Assembly (NCBI RefSeq): GCF_014208035.1
Contig: NZ_JACHMK010000001.1
Location: 1,426,001-1,490,000 of the forward strand
Length of the DNA stretch: 64,000 nucleotides
Reading direction: 5' to 3'
Source: Schaalia hyovaginalis
GTDB lineage: Bacteria > Actinomycetota > Actinomycetes > Actinomycetales > Actinomycetaceae
Positions 26,787 to 37,013 of this stretch are shown piece after piece. Below the pieces are notes generated by a model, which saw nothing but the letters and a program-made list of their open reading frames with translations, was not told the origin of the DNA and did no database searches. Position 1 is the stretch's first letter, and the number at the start of each line of letters is the position of its first letter. Position numbers and translations under genes: made by a program.

Positions 26787-26952
26787 GAGCATTAAGTGCG
26801 AGGGTGACGGGCCGTGTCGTCAGAGCCGGTCCGACAGCAAGCCCTGAGCAGGACCGCGAAGAACGAATCCCTCCACATGCCCACATGCAAGGCGAGGCAT
26901 CCCGTCAATCCCATCAATCCCGTCAGCAAGCAGGGTTCGCGGATGCCCTCCG

Positions 26953-26994
26953 GAAAACGACGAGCCCGGTCGGAGCGCATGTCCGAACGGGCTC
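26953..26994 (-). terminator. Terminator of secG
   Basis: On the minus strand the stem GAGCCCG/CGGGCTC is followed by GTCGTTTTCC, a short T-run. It lies 40 bp after the secG stop. Confidence 0.65.
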
Positions 26995-27034
26995 ACGGGC
27001 GGTCCAAGACGCCCCGATCAGGGACGGCCAGTCC

Positions 27035-27280
27035 TCAGAAGACCCACTTCTGCATGAGGCCGAAGCCGATGATCGACACGACCCACACGATGAGGATCCC
27101 CAGGGTGATGCGGTTGAGATTGCGCTCGGCGACGCCGGAGGAGCCCGCCGTCGACGAGAGACCGCCGCCGAACATGTCGGAAACGCCGCCGCCCTTGCCC
27201 TTGTGCATGAGCACCGTGAGCGTGAGGAGAATGCTCGTGAGAACGATGAGGACGAGCAGGGCGATCTTGAGTGCGGTCAC
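27035..27280 (-). CDS. secG: Preprotein translocase subunit SecG
   Basis: An 81-residue protein with two membrane helices (IALLVLIVLTSILLTLTVL and TLGILIVWVVSIIGFGLM) flanking the conserved cytoplasmic loop HKGKGGGVSDMFGGG. This is the standard SecG pattern, an accessory of SecYE. GTG 27280 has GGAAG immediately upstream. Longer readings from 27385 cross the tpiA terminator. SecG after tpiA is typical for actinobacteria, but the strong terminator between them and a separate TAGACT at 27346-27351 suggest its own promoter. Confidence 0.94.
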   Translation of the reverse strand: MTALKIALLVLIVLTSILLTLTVLMHKGKGGGVSDMFGGGLSSTAGSSGVAERNLNRITLGILIVWVVSIIGFGLMQKWVF

Positions 27281-27345
27281 TTGGCTTCCGATTCTTCTGT
27301 GTCGGCGTCGGCTCGGGGCCGTTGCCACGACGGGCTGACGGATGA

Positions 27346-27351
27346 AGTCTA
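27346..27351 (-). promoter_or_regulatory. Likely -10 of the secG promoter
   Basis: TAGACT on the minus strand lies downstream of the tpiA terminator and predicts a start near 27338 with a leader of about 58 nt. Confidence 0.45.
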
Positions 27352-27364
27352 CTTCCCGAAAGGG

Positions 27365-27400
27365 CGTTGGGGCCAACCGGCGCACCGGCTGGCCCCAACG
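27365..27400 (-). terminator. Terminator of gap-pgk-tpiA
   Basis: Nearly perfect 16-bp stem CGTTGGGGCCAACCGG/CCGGCTGGCCCCAACG around CGCA, with one mismatch, 19 bp after the tpiA stop. On the minus strand it is followed by a short pyrimidine run (CCCTTTC). Confidence 0.75.
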
Positions 27401-27419
27401 ATGTGAAAGATCCTGAGGA

Positions 27420-28196
27420 TCAGGCGTAGAAGCGCGCCATTTCGGCGAAGGAGTCGGCCTTCAGCGAAGCGCCGCCGATGAGGGCGCCGTCGATGTCGGG
27501 CTGAGCCATCAGCTCCTTGATGTTGCCGGGCTTGGCGGAGCCGCCGTAGAGGACACGGGTGGCCTCAGCGGTCTCGGCGCCGAAGTCCTCGGCGAGGGCG
27601 GCGCGAATCGCACCGCACACTTCCTGCGCGTCATCAGCGGTCGCGGTCTCACCGGTGCCGATCGCCCAGATGGGCTCGTAGGCGATGACGATCTTCGCAA
27701 CGTCCTCGGCCGACCAGCCGGCCAGGGCCGCGCGGATCTGGCCGAGCACGAACTCGACGTGCGTGCCGGCCTTGCGGACCTCGAGGGCCTCGCCGCAGCA
27801 CAGGATCGGCGTCATGCCGGCATCGAGGACCTTGCGGGCCTTGGCGCCGACGAGCTCGTCGGACTCGTTGTGGTACTCGCGGCGCTCCGAGTGGCCCATG
27901 ACCACGTAGGTGCAGCCGAGCTTGTCGAGCATCGAAGTCGAGATCTCGCCCGTGTAGGCGCCGTTGTCGTGGATCGACACGTCCTGGGCGCCGTACTTGA
28001 TGCCGAGCTCATCGGCGTCGACGATCGTCTGGACGGTGCGGATGTCGGTGAAGGGCGGGATCACGAGGACTTCGCAGCGCGAGTAGTCGTGATTGTGATC
28101 CTTGAGCTCCATCGCGAGGCCCTGGACGAGGTGATTCGCCTCGAGATGATCGAGGTTCATCTTCCAGTTGCCGGCCATGAGTGGGGTGCGTGCCAT
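27420..28196 (-). CDS. tpiA: Triosephosphate isomerase
   Basis: A 258-residue TIM barrel interconverting DHAP and glyceraldehyde-3-phosphate. The N-terminal GNWKMN with the catalytic Lys, the catalytic His in [12 protein letters not shown], and the catalytic Glu in [13 protein letters not shown] are all present, plus the phosphate loop [12 protein letters not shown] 28196 starts 3 nt after the pgk stop with the ribosome binding site inside the pgk 3' end (GGAGG). It forms an operon with gap and pgk. Confidence 0.98.
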   Translation of the reverse strand: MARTPLMAGNWKMNLDHLEANHLVQGLAMELKDHNHDYSRCEVLVIPPFTDIRTVQTIVDADELGIKYGAQDVSIHDNGAYTGEISTSMLDKLGCTYVVMGHSERREYHNESDELVGAKARKVLDAGMTPILCCGEALEVRKAGTHVEFVLGQIRAALAGWSAEDVAKIVIAYEPIWAIGTGETATADDAQEVCGAIRAALAEDFGAETAEATRVLYGGSAKPGNIKELMAQPDIDGALIGGASLKADSFAEMARFYA

Positions 28197-28199
28197 GGT

Positions 28200-29390
28200 T
28201 CAGTCCTCCAGAACTGCGATACCGGGAAGCGTCTTGCCCTCGAGGAGCTCGAGGGAGGCGCCGCCGCCAGTGGAGATGTGGGAGAAGGTCTCTTCGTCGA
28301 AGCCGAGGAGACGGACGGCAGCGGCCGAATCGCCGCCGCCGATGACGGAGAACATGTCTCCTTCGGAGAGCGCGCGAGCGACGGCCTTCGTGCCCTCGGC
28401 GAAAGCCGGGAACTCGAAGACGCCCATCGGGCCGTTCCAGGCGACCGTCTTCGCCGAGGTGATCTTCTCGGCGAAGAGCGCGCGCGACTCGGGACCGATG
28501 TCGAGGCCCATCTGGTCGGCGGGGATCGCATCGGCGGCCACGACGGTGGCGGGGGCGTCGGCGGCGAACTCGGGGGCGACCACGACGTCGACGGGAAGGA
28601 CGAGGTCGACACCGCGCTCGGCGGCCTCGGCGATGTAGCCCTTGACGGTCTCGATCTGATCCTCTTCGAGGAGAGACTTGCCGACCGAGTAGCCCTTGGC
28701 CGCGAGGAAGGTGAAGGCCATGCCGCCGCCGATGAAGAGGCGGTCCGCCTTCTTCAGGAGGTTGGCGATCACGCCGAGCTTGTCGGAGACCTTCGAGCCG
28801 CCGAGGACGACCCCGTAGGGTCGCTCAGGATCGTCGGTCGCCTTGCGCAGGGACTCGATCTCTTTGAAGACGAGGAGGCCCGCGGCCGAGGGCACGAGCT
28901 TGGCGATGTCGTAGACGGACGCCTGCTTGCGGTGGACGACGCCGAAGCCGTCGGAGACGAAGGCGTCGCCGAGTTCGGCGTAGGCCGCCGCGAGTTCGGC
29001 GCGCTCCTCATCGACCTTGGAGGTCTCGCGGGCATCGTAGCGCACGTTCTCGAGCAGGGCGATCTCACCGTCGCCGAGCCCGGCGACGGTGGCCTTGGCG
29101 GATTCGCCGACGACATCGCCGGCGAGGGTCACGGGGGCGTCGATGAGCTCGCCGAGGCGGGCCGCGACGGGAGCCAGGGAGAACGCCGGGTCGACCTGGC
29201 CCTTGGGGCGGCCGAGGTGGGCCATGATGACGACCTTCGCGCCGGCCTCGACGAGGCGTGTGAGGGTTGGCAGGGCGGCGCGGATACGGCCGTCGTCGGT
29301 GATCGCACCGTCCTTGAGCGGAACGTTGAAGTCCGAACGGACGAGGACGCGCTTGCCGCGCAGGTCCCCGAGGGATTCGATGGTCCTCAT
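28200..29390 (-). CDS. pgk: Phosphoglycerate kinase
   Basis: A 396-residue two-lobed kinase transferring phosphate from 1,3-bisphosphoglycerate to ADP. The N-terminal substrate motif [12 protein letters not shown] and MAHLGRPKG, the hinge region [13 protein letters not shown], and the nucleotide-lobe GGGDSAAAV followed by [14 protein letters not shown] are present. GAAAGG lies 8 nt before ATG 29390. A GC-rich hairpin separates it from gap but no promoter is obvious between them. Confidence 0.98.
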   Translation of the reverse strand: MRTIESLGDLRGKRVLVRSDFNVPLKDGAITDDGRIRAALPTLTRLVEAGAKVVIMAHLGRPKGQVDPAFSLAPVAARLGELIDAPVTLAGDVVGESAKATVAGLGDGEIALLENVRYDARETSKVDEERAELAAAYAELGDAFVSDGFGVVHRKQASVYDIAKLVPSAAGLLVFKEIESLRKATDDPERPYGVVLGGSKVSDKLGVIANLLKKADRLFIGGGMAFTFLAAKGYSVGKSLLEEDQIETVKGYIAEAAERGVDLVLPVDVVVAPEFAADAPATVVAADAIPADQMGLDIGPESRALFAEKITSAKTVAWNGPMGVFEFPAFAEGTKAVARALSEGDMFSVIGGGDSAAAVRLLGFDEETFSHISTGGGASLELLEGKTLPGIAVLED

Positions 29391-29442
29391 AGAACCAGCC
29401 TTTCGTCAGGGGCGGATGATCCACCCGTATGTCTGGAGAACA

Positions 29443-29479
29443 CGGGCGCCCGCCCGCCCAAAGGGCGGACGGGCGCCGG
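29443..29479 (-). terminator. Hairpin between gap and pgk
   Basis: Long GC-rich inverted repeat (CGGGCGCCCGCCCGCCC with GGGCGGACGGGCGCCGG, loop AAA) in the 118-bp gap-pgk interval. No T-run follows, so it may be an attenuator or RNA-processing site giving higher gap than pgk expression rather than a full terminator. Confidence 0.5.
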
Positions 29480-29508
29480 TGTCAGCCGATCACAGCGTCG
29501 GTTTCAGC

Positions 29509-30626
<1,118 letters not shown>

Positions 30627-30713
30627 CACCCGGCGTCATCTGCGGGCATCATGGCGCCCCGCCTTCGACAGTGGCGCCCGTTACTTCCGGGAGGTCACCC
30701 TGGACTTTGGTCC

Positions 30714-31697
30714 TCAGTCGTCTTCGAGCATGTCGAGCGTGAGGGCGGCTTCGGTATCGGGGACGCCCCGCTCCCGCGCGGCCTTGTCCGCCATGGCCAG
30801 GAGCCTGCGGATCCGTCCGGCGACGGCGTCCTTCGTCAGCGGCGGGTCCGTGTGCCTGCCGAGCTCCTCGAGCGAGGCCTGCTTGAACTGCAGGCGCAGG
30901 CGCCCCGCCTCCTCCAGGTGCGCGGGCACGTCGTCGCCGAGGATCTCGAAGGCCCGCGCGACTCGTGCTCCGGCGGCCACTGCGGCGCGGGCGGAACGGC
31001 GCAGATTCGCGTCGTCGAAGTTCGCGAGGCGATTCGCGCTCCCCCGGGCTTCGCGCCGCTCGCGACGGTCCTGCCACACCTTGTGGGTCTCCTCGGCGTC
31101 CATCGCGCGGATGAGGGCGCCGATCGCCTCGGAATCCCTCACGGAAACGCGGTCGGCGCCGCGTACCTCCTTCGAACGTGCAGCGGCTCCGAGCTTGCGC
31201 GCACATCCGACCATCGCGAGGGCGACTTCCGGGCCGGGGCAGGTGACCTCGAGGGAGCTCGAACGCCCCGGCTCCATGAGCGATCCCCGAGCGAGGAAGG
31301 CCCCCCGCCAGATCGCCGCCGCCTCCTCCGGACCCGATGCGACGAGAACCGCCGGCAGGCCGCGCACGGGCCTGCGCAGCGCATCGACGAGGCCCGTCAG
31401 CCTGGCCAGGTCATCGGCCTTGCGCACCACCCGCACGACGTAGCGCTTGCCCCTGCGCAGGGTGCCCCCCGAGACGACGACGACCGAGGACTCCGCGTTG
31501 TACAAGGCGTGGAGGAAGCCCCTCAGGCGCCGCGCAGCAGCCGGCGAATCGAGTTCGGCCTCGATGAGGATCCTGCCGGAGACGAGGTGCAGGCCGCCCG
31601 CGAACCTGAGCGTGGCGGCGACCTCCGCGGCCATCGCCTGGACGCTCGCAGGCGTGATGCGCGCGAGCTCTTCTTTCAAGTCGGTGGTGAGTGACAC
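30714..31697 (-). CDS. whiA: WhiA sporulation/division regulator homologue
   Basis: A 327-residue WhiA: two LAGLIDADG-like homing-endonuclease-derived domains (about 90-210) lacking catalysis, and a C-terminal helix-turn-helix (about 225-320, with [30 protein letters not shown]). In Streptomyces WhiA regulates division genes, and in Bacillus it affects segregation; in a non-sporulating organism a division or metabolic role is likely (inference). GTG 31697 has AGGAG 5 nt upstream, 14 nt after the yvcK stop. It sits in the conserved rapZ-yvcK-whiA run. Confidence 0.95.
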   Translation of the reverse strand: MSLTTDLKEELARITPASVQAMAAEVAATLRFAGGLHLVSGRILIEAELDSPAAARRLRGFLHALYNAESSVVVVSGGTLRRGKRYVVRVVRKADDLARLTGLVDALRRPVRGLPAVLVASGPEEAAAIWRGAFLARGSLMEPGRSSSLEVTCPGPEVALAMVGCARKLGAAARSKEVRGADRVSVRDSEAIGALIRAMDAEETHKVWQDRRERREARGSANRLANFDDANLRRSARAAVAAGARVARAFEILGDDVPAHLEEAGRLRLQFKQASLEELGRHTDPPLTKDAVAGRIRRLLAMADKAARERGVPDTEAALTLDMLEDD

Positions 31698-31711
31698 GGT
31701 TCTCCTCGGAT

Positions 31712-32719
31712 TCAGGGCAGCCAGGTCTCGGTGCGGCCGACTTCGCCGAGGAAGCCGTCGAAGGCGTCGCGCAGGGCGGCGGCGAGTCTCAGGGGATCAT
31801 GATGGGGCTGGCCGTCGCCCGTCCGGACTTGCCGGAGAAGGACTCGGGCGCCGAGCTCCTCGCTCGCGACGATGAGGTCGTCGATGTCGTCGGTCGCGGT
31901 CGGATCGGCGATCACCACGTCCAGCTTGAAGTCGGGCGCGTAGCGGGAGATCGCGCGAACGTGGTCGGCGGTGGAGAGGCGATCGGTCTCGCCCCGCTGG
32001 CGCGAGAGATTGAGGATGAGCGCCCGGTGCGCATCGGTGGTGACGAGGGCGCGATGGATCGAGGGGACGAGGAGGTGGGGGATCACCGAGGTGTACCAGG
32101 AGCCGGGGCCGAGGACGACCCACGAGGCCTCGGAGATCGCCTCGATCACCTGCTCGGGGACTTCGGGATTCTCCGGTGTGATCCGGACGCCTTCGACCGT
32201 TCCCGGGGCGATCGCCACCTTCGACTGGCCCGAGACCGTGTAGCGTCGGCCGTCGTCGTCCATGTCCGCCTCAATGTCGAGGGGCTGGGTCGACATGGGG
32301 AGCACGCGGCCGCTCGCCCCGAGCAGGCGGGCGACCCACTGGAGGCCCTCGACGGGATCGTCCAGGAGCTGCCAGAGTCCGGAGATCAGCAGGTTGCCGA
32401 GGGCGTGACCGTCGAGCGGACCCGAGGTGCGTAGACGGGTCTGAAGAACATCGCGCCAGGTCAGTCCCCATTCTGACTCTTCGCAGAGGCTCGCCAGCGC
32501 CATCCGGAGGTCGCCCGGGGGCAAGATCGGCATCTCCTTGCGCAGACGGCCCGAGGAGCCACCGTCATCGGCGACCGTGACCACGGCCGTGAGGGAGCGA
32601 GTGATGTGCCGAAGCGCGCGCAGGGTCGCCGAAAGGCCGTGCCCCCCGCCGAGCGCCACGACCGGATCGCCGGCCTCGCCCCTTAGGGCCCAGCCTGCGG
32701 CATCGAGGTAGGTCATCAT
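31712..32719 (-). CDS. yvcK: YvcK/GlmR family UDP-sugar-binding regulator
   Basis: A 335-residue CofD-like protein. The N-terminal glycine motif [18 protein letters not shown] is the nucleotide-sugar binding loop and [13 protein letters not shown] follows, with [12 protein letters not shown] further on. Homologues bind UDP-GlcNAc and control the flow of carbon into peptidoglycan with RapZ-like partners. ATG 32719 overlaps the rapZ stop as ATGA; a second ATG directly follows. Confidence 0.94.
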   Translation of the reverse strand: MMTYLDAAGWALRGEAGDPVVALGGGHGLSATLRALRHITRSLTAVVTVADDGGSSGRLRKEMPILPPGDLRMALASLCEESEWGLTWRDVLQTRLRTSGPLDGHALGNLLISGLWQLLDDPVEGLQWVARLLGASGRVLPMSTQPLDIEADMDDDGRRYTVSGQSKVAIAPGTVEGVRITPENPEVPEQVIEAISEASWVVLGPGSWYTSVIPHLLVPSIHRALVTTDAHRALILNLSRQRGETDRLSTADHVRAISRYAPDFKLDVVIADPTATDDIDDLIVASEELGARVLLRQVRTGDGQPHHDPLRLAAALRDAFDGFLGEVGRTETWLP

Positions 32720-33669
32720 TCTCTCCCGAGATCGCGATGGTGAACCCGGACAGAATAGCCGTTCGTCTTGAGGGTGTCCGCGATGAGTTCGGCGCAGGCG
32801 ACGCTCCGGTGCTGGCCGCCGGTGCATCCCACGGCGATCGTGGCGAAGGGCTTGAGCTCGACGAGGTAGCCCTTGAGCATCGGCGAGAGGAGGTTCGCGT
32901 AGCCGACGACGAAGTCCCTGGCCCCGGGCTGATCGAGGACGTAGTCGGCCACCGCGCGATCGCGTCCGGTGAGATGGCGGAGTTCATCGACCCAATACGG
33001 GTTCTTGAGGAAACGGACGTCGAGGACGTGGTCGGCGTCGATCGGAATGCCCCGTTTGAAGCCGAAGGACTCGACGGTGATCTGCAGTGGCCGCGCCGCC
33101 TCGTTCGCGACCACGTCGCGGACGTGACGGGCGAGATCGTGGACGTTCATCGAGGTGGTGTCGATGATCTCATCGGAGATCCTCCTCACCGGCGCGAGCA
33201 GGCGCTCCTCCGCGCAGATCCCGTCGAGGAGAGTCCCGCCCCCCTGGAGCGGGTGCGGGCGCCGGTTCGCCTCATAGCGCTTGACGAGCGCCTCGACGCT
33301 CGCCTCGAGGAAGACGATGCGATAGTTCGTGCCCGTGGACTTCAACTGCTCGAGGGCCTTGACGAAGTCGGCGAAGAAGGTGCGCGAACGCACGTCGACG
33401 ACGACGGCGAGACGGTGCACACCTCCCCCGTCCGGCGACATCATGCCCACGAGGGCGGGGATCATCATCGGCGGCAGGTTGTCGACGACGTACCAGTCGA
33501 GGTCCTCGAGAGCGCGCGCCGCCCCGGTGCGGCCCGCGCCGGAGTAACCGGTGATGATGAAGACCTCGTTGGAGGTGGGCGCCGGCGGCGGCGCGATTCC
33601 GTCGAGAAGGGGGATTCCCGCCGGGACCGTGGGCGGATTCTCGTCGTCGAGCGGCTGGCTGGTCCTCAT
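32716..33669 (-). CDS. rapZ: RapZ family nucleotide-binding adaptor
   Basis: A 317-residue RapZ/YvcJ protein. The P-loop reads GYSGAGRTGAARALED, with Arg in place of the Walker Lys, as is usual in actinobacterial members (GAGR). The C-terminal domain shows FGFKRGIPIDADHVLDVRFL and the CTGGQHRSVACAE motif. In E. coli it guides degradation of the GlmZ small RNA; in actinobacteria that RNA is absent and the role is less clear. ATG 33669 overlaps the purT stop as ATGA. Confidence 0.94.
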   Translation of the reverse strand: MRTSQPLDDENPPTVPAGIPLLDGIAPPPAPTSNEVFIITGYSGAGRTGAARALEDLDWYVVDNLPPMMIPALVGMMSPDGGGVHRLAVVVDVRSRTFFADFVKALEQLKSTGTNYRIVFLEASVEALVKRYEANRRPHPLQGGGTLLDGICAEERLLAPVRRISDEIIDTTSMNVHDLARHVRDVVANEAARPLQITVESFGFKRGIPIDADHVLDVRFLKNPYWVDELRHLTGRDRAVADYVLDQPGARDFVVGYANLLSPMLKGYLVELKPFATIAVGCTGGQHRSVACAELIADTLKTNGYSVRVHHRDLGRE

Positions 33670-34904
33670 CTGGCGTCTCCTTCGGTCAGTGCGGCGGCTT
33701 CGACGACCTCGATGGCCTTCGCCCCGGCTCGGGCGCGCTGCCTGGCGCGGGCCGTCGTCCCCGCCTTCGCGAGGGCGACCCCGAGCCTGCGCCCCGCCCG
33801 GGACACGGGCTTGCCGAAGATCCGGAGGTCGTCCGCGAGCGAGAGCGCCCGGCCGATCCCCCGGTATTCGGGATCCGCCACCGCCCTCGTCGAGGTGATG
33901 ACGGCGGAGGCGCCGGCCGTCGTCGCAGCCGGATCCGCGGGAAGGCCGAGGATCGCTCGGGCGTGCAGGTCGAACTCGGACTGGTCCTGGGTGATCATCG
34001 TCGTCATGCCCGTGTCGTGCGGGCGCGGGGACAGCTCCGAGAACCACGCCCGATCGCCCGCGATGAAGAACTCCACCCCGAAGAGCCCGAGCCCCGGGCC
34101 GGGCCCCGATGCCGTGAGCGCCGTGGTGACCGTGCGGGCCATCTCCTGGCACTGGGCGAGGGCGAGGGGCGAGATCTCGGCCGGCTGCCAGGACTCCACG
34201 TAGTCGCCGTCGACCTGACGGTGCCCGATGGGCGCGGCGAAGGAGGTGACGACCTCGCCGCTCGCAGGATCGAGGGAGCGCACCGTGAGCAGCGTGATCT
34301 CGGAGTCGAAACGGACCTCCTCCTCGACGATGACCCGGCCGGTGGTCGAGCGGGCGCCGTCGAGGGCCTTCCTCCAGGCCGCCTCCGCCTCATCGATCGA
34401 GGTGATGCGGGATTGGCCGTGACCGGACGAGGACATCGTCGGCTTGACGAAAGCGGGCATCCCCGTGATCTCGAGGGCCTCGCGGATCTCCTGGGCGCTG
34501 GAGGCGAAGGCGAATGCCGAGGTCCTCACGCCTTCGAGTCCGGCGGCGAGCGCGCGGATCCTCTGGCGGTCCATCGTCGCGAGCACGGCATTGGCGGTCG
34601 GCACGACCCGCAGACCGCTCCGGGTCTCCATCTCGACGAGCACCCGGGTGGCGATCGCCTCGACCTCGGGCACGACGAGATCGGGGGCGACCCGCTCCAC
34701 GAGGGCGCGCAGCGCATCGGGATCGGTCATGTCGATGACGGCGTGCGAATCGGCGACCTGCATCGCGGGGGCGTCCGGGTAGGAGTCGACGGCGATCACT
34801 TCGCGTCCGAGCCTCTTGAGGCTGATCGCCACCTCCTTGCCGAGCTCGCCCGAGCCGAGGAGGAGGATTCGGCGAGGGGTGGATGCGGGTCTCGATGGTG
34901 TCAT
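33666..34904 (-). CDS. purT: Formate-dependent GAR transformylase
   Basis: A 412-residue ATP-grasp enzyme making formyl-GAR from GAR, formate and ATP in purine synthesis. The N-terminal pre-ATP-grasp domain starts ILLLGSGELGKEVAISLKRLG, the ATP-grasp region has AFVKPTMSSSGHGQS and VIVEEEVRFDSEITLLTVR, and GLFGVEFFIAGDRAWFSELSPRPHDTG binds Mg-ATP. ATG 34904 is chosen for its AAGGAG 6 nt upstream. PurT between uvrC and rapZ interrupts the usual actinobacterial uvrC-rapZ pair. Confidence 0.95.
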   Translation of the reverse strand: MTPSRPASTPRRILLLGSGELGKEVAISLKRLGREVIAVDSYPDAPAMQVADSHAVIDMTDPDALRALVERVAPDLVVPEVEAIATRVLVEMETRSGLRVVPTANAVLATMDRQRIRALAAGLEGVRTSAFAFASSAQEIREALEITGMPAFVKPTMSSSGHGQSRITSIDEAEAAWRKALDGARSTTGRVIVEEEVRFDSEITLLTVRSLDPASGEVVTSFAAPIGHRQVDGDYVESWQPAEISPLALAQCQEMARTVTTALTASGPGPGLGLFGVEFFIAGDRAWFSELSPRPHDTGMTTMITQDQSEFDLHARAILGLPADPAATTAGASAVITSTRAVADPEYRGIGRALSLADDLRIFGKPVSRAGRRLGVALAKAGTTARARQRARAGAKAIEVVEAAALTEGDAR

Positions 34905-34922
34905 CGTCGGCTCCTTCACTGG

Positions 34923-36956
34923 CTACTCGCCCAGGTTAGCCGAGGAGGACTCGGAGGGTGCGGGTGCGAGCGCAGCGCAGATGAGCGCGGCGAGCGCCGG
35001 GCCGATGCCCTTCACGGAGGCGATCTCCTCGACGGAGGCGCGCCTCAGGCGCTTCACGGAGCCGAATGCGGCGAGCAGGGCGCTCTGACGCGAGGGGCCC
35101 AGGCCCGGGATCTCATCGAGCACGGAGCGCGTCTGCGCCTTCGTCCGCTTCGAACGGTGCTTCGTGATCGCGAAGCGGTGAGATTCATCGCGGAGGTACT
35201 GGAGGAGATGGAGGCCGGCGGATGCCCTGGGCATGATGACCGGGAACTCGTCGCCGGGGATCCACACCTCTTCGAGCCGCTTGGCCAGACCGATGACGGC
35301 GACGTCCACGCCGATGGCGTCGAGTGCGCGTCTGGCGGCGTTCACCTGAGGAGGACCGCCGTCGACGACCACGAGGTCGGGACGGTAGGAGAAGCGCCTG
35401 GGCCGGCCCGAGTGCGCGTCGATCGGTCCGGATGCGAAGGCGATCCCCTCCTCGTCCTCGCCCTGGAGGCCCGATTCCTCGGCGAGCAGGCGCGTGAAGC
35501 GCCGTGTGAGGACTTCGGTCATCGCGCTCGTGTCATCGGCCGCGCCGGCGCCGTCCTCACCCCGGATGTTGAAGGCGCGGTACGCGTCCTTGCGCGGCCC
35601 CCCGTCCTCGAAGACGACCATCGAGGCGACCTGGTGGGTCCCCATCGTGTGGGACACGTCGTAGCACTCGATCCGAAGCGGGGCGGCCTCAAGGCCGAGG
35701 CACTCCGCGAGCTCCTCAAGGGCCTTCGAGCGTTCCGTGAGATCGGACGCCCTGCGGGTGCGGTGAAGCACGAGGGATTGGCGGGCGTTCTCGGCGACGG
35801 TCCCCATGAGGGCCGCCTTGGCCCCCCGCTGCGGCACGCGGAGGCCCACCCGCGCTCCCCTCAGCCCCGAGAGCCAGCGGGTGAGCGTCTCGGGCTCCTC
35901 CGGCAAGACGGAGACGAGGATCTCCCGCGGGACGGCGGTCGTCGGCGTGTGGGCGATGTCGTCGACCGACGAGGGCGCGGCGCTCCTCCTCGGGCCGCTC
36001 CGCTCGGACTCGGCGGCGGGGAGCTGGGAGTAGACCTGTTCGAGCAGGCGCGCCATGAGCACCGATTCATCGGCGTCGTCGAGGCGGTCGATCACCCATC
36101 CCCGGGTGCCGCGGATCCTGCCTCCTCGCACGTGGAACACATGAACGGCGGCGTCGAGTTCGTCGGCCTCGAGGGCGAACACGTCGACGTCGGTGCCCTC
36201 GTCGAGGACGACGGCGCTCTTGGCCAGGACCGTTTCGATCGCCTTGAGGTCATCGCGGAGCCGGGCGGCCTCTTCGAAGTCGAGCTTGGCCGCGGCCTCG
36301 CTCATCCGCTGCCTCAACTGAGAGACCACGGGATCGGAGCGCCCCTCCATGAAGTCGCAGAGGGATTCGGCGAGGAGACGGTGGTCCTCGATCGTGATCC
36401 TGCCCGCGCACGGAGCGGCGCATTTGCCGATGTCGGCGAGCAGACAGGGACGGCGCTGGGCCTTCGCCCTCGCGAGCACCCCCGGCGAGCAGGTGCGCAC
36501 CGGGTAGACGCGGGAGAGGAGATCGATGGTCTCCCTGATCGCCCACACCTGCGTGTAGGGGCCGAAGTAGCGCGTGCCGGCCCTCTTCGCCTGGCGGGTC
36601 ACGTGGACCCTCGGGATCTCCTCCCCCATCGTGATCGCGAGGTAGGGGTAGGTCTTGTCGTCCTTGAACATCACGTTGAATCTGGGATCGAATTCCTTGA
36701 TCCACGTGAATTCCAAGGCGAGCGCCTCGACCTCGGTGCGCACGACCGTCCATTGCACGCGAGCCGCGGTGAAGACCATCTGCCGCGTCCGGGGGTGCAG
36801 ATTCGCCGGGTCCTGGAAGTAGTTCACCAGCCGGTTGCGAAGATTCTTCGCCTTTCCGACGTAGATCACGCGCCCCTGCTCGTCGCTGAATCGGTAGACG
36901 CCCGGCGAGGTCGGGATCTCGCTCGTCTTGGGTCGATAGCTAGCCGGATCTGCCAC
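34923..36956 (-). CDS. uvrC: Excinuclease ABC subunit C
   Basis: A 677-residue nuclease that makes both incisions in nucleotide-excision repair. It shows an N-terminal GIY-YIG domain (GVYRFSDEQGRVIYVGKAKNL), a Cys-rich segment (CLLADIGKCAAPC), a UVR motif (FEEAARLRDDLKAIE), the RNase H-like endonuclease core with RIECYDVSH and VVDGGPPQ, and a C-terminal helix-hairpin-helix pair (EIPGLGPSRQSALL, VKGIGPALA). GTG 36956 is preceded by TATTCT at 6 nt and has no ribosome binding site. PurT begins 18 bp after its stop. Confidence 0.97.
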   Translation of the reverse strand: MADPASYRPKTSEIPTSPGVYRFSDEQGRVIYVGKAKNLRNRLVNYFQDPANLHPRTRQMVFTAARVQWTVVRTEVEALALEFTWIKEFDPRFNVMFKDDKTYPYLAITMGEEIPRVHVTRQAKRAGTRYFGPYTQVWAIRETIDLLSRVYPVRTCSPGVLARAKAQRRPCLLADIGKCAAPCAGRITIEDHRLLAESLCDFMEGRSDPVVSQLRQRMSEAAAKLDFEEAARLRDDLKAIETVLAKSAVVLDEGTDVDVFALEADELDAAVHVFHVRGGRIRGTRGWVIDRLDDADESVLMARLLEQVYSQLPAAESERSGPRRSAAPSSVDDIAHTPTTAVPREILVSVLPEEPETLTRWLSGLRGARVGLRVPQRGAKAALMGTVAENARQSLVLHRTRRASDLTERSKALEELAECLGLEAAPLRIECYDVSHTMGTHQVASMVVFEDGGPRKDAYRAFNIRGEDGAGAADDTSAMTEVLTRRFTRLLAEESGLQGEDEEGIAFASGPIDAHSGRPRRFSYRPDLVVVDGGPPQVNAARRALDAIGVDVAVIGLAKRLEEVWIPGDEFPVIMPRASAGLHLLQYLRDESHRFAITKHRSKRTKAQTRSVLDEIPGLGPSRQSALLAAFGSVKRLRRASVEEIASVKGIGPALAALICAALAPAPSESSSANLGE

Positions 36957-36962
36957 GGCGAC

Positions 36963-37006
36963 AGAATACGGGAGGGGACGCCCGCAGCGCCGTCCCTCCC
37001 GTATTC
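36963..37006 (-). terminator. Terminator hairpin of gltBD containing the uvrC -10
   Basis: A 13-bp perfect stem GAATACGGGAGGG/CCCTCCCGTATTC extended by ACG/CGT across one bulged G, loop CCCGCAGCGC. It begins 8 bp after the gltD stop. On the minus strand the 3' arm ends in TATTC, whose next base completes TATTCT, the hexamer 6 nt before uvrC GTG 36956. The element is thus both the end of one operon and the promoter of the next. Confidence 0.7.
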
Positions 37007-37013
37007 GACCGCC

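Noticed and set aside
26542..26886. A 114-codon minus-strand frame after the PKD-like gene
   Set aside because: It only translates the TGCGGGGTTGG repeats and has no start signal; treated as a repeat region.
26900..26935. Tandem TCAATCCC-like units, possible CRISPR-like array
   Set aside because: Three imperfect 8-9 bp units with no spacers; too short for CRISPR.
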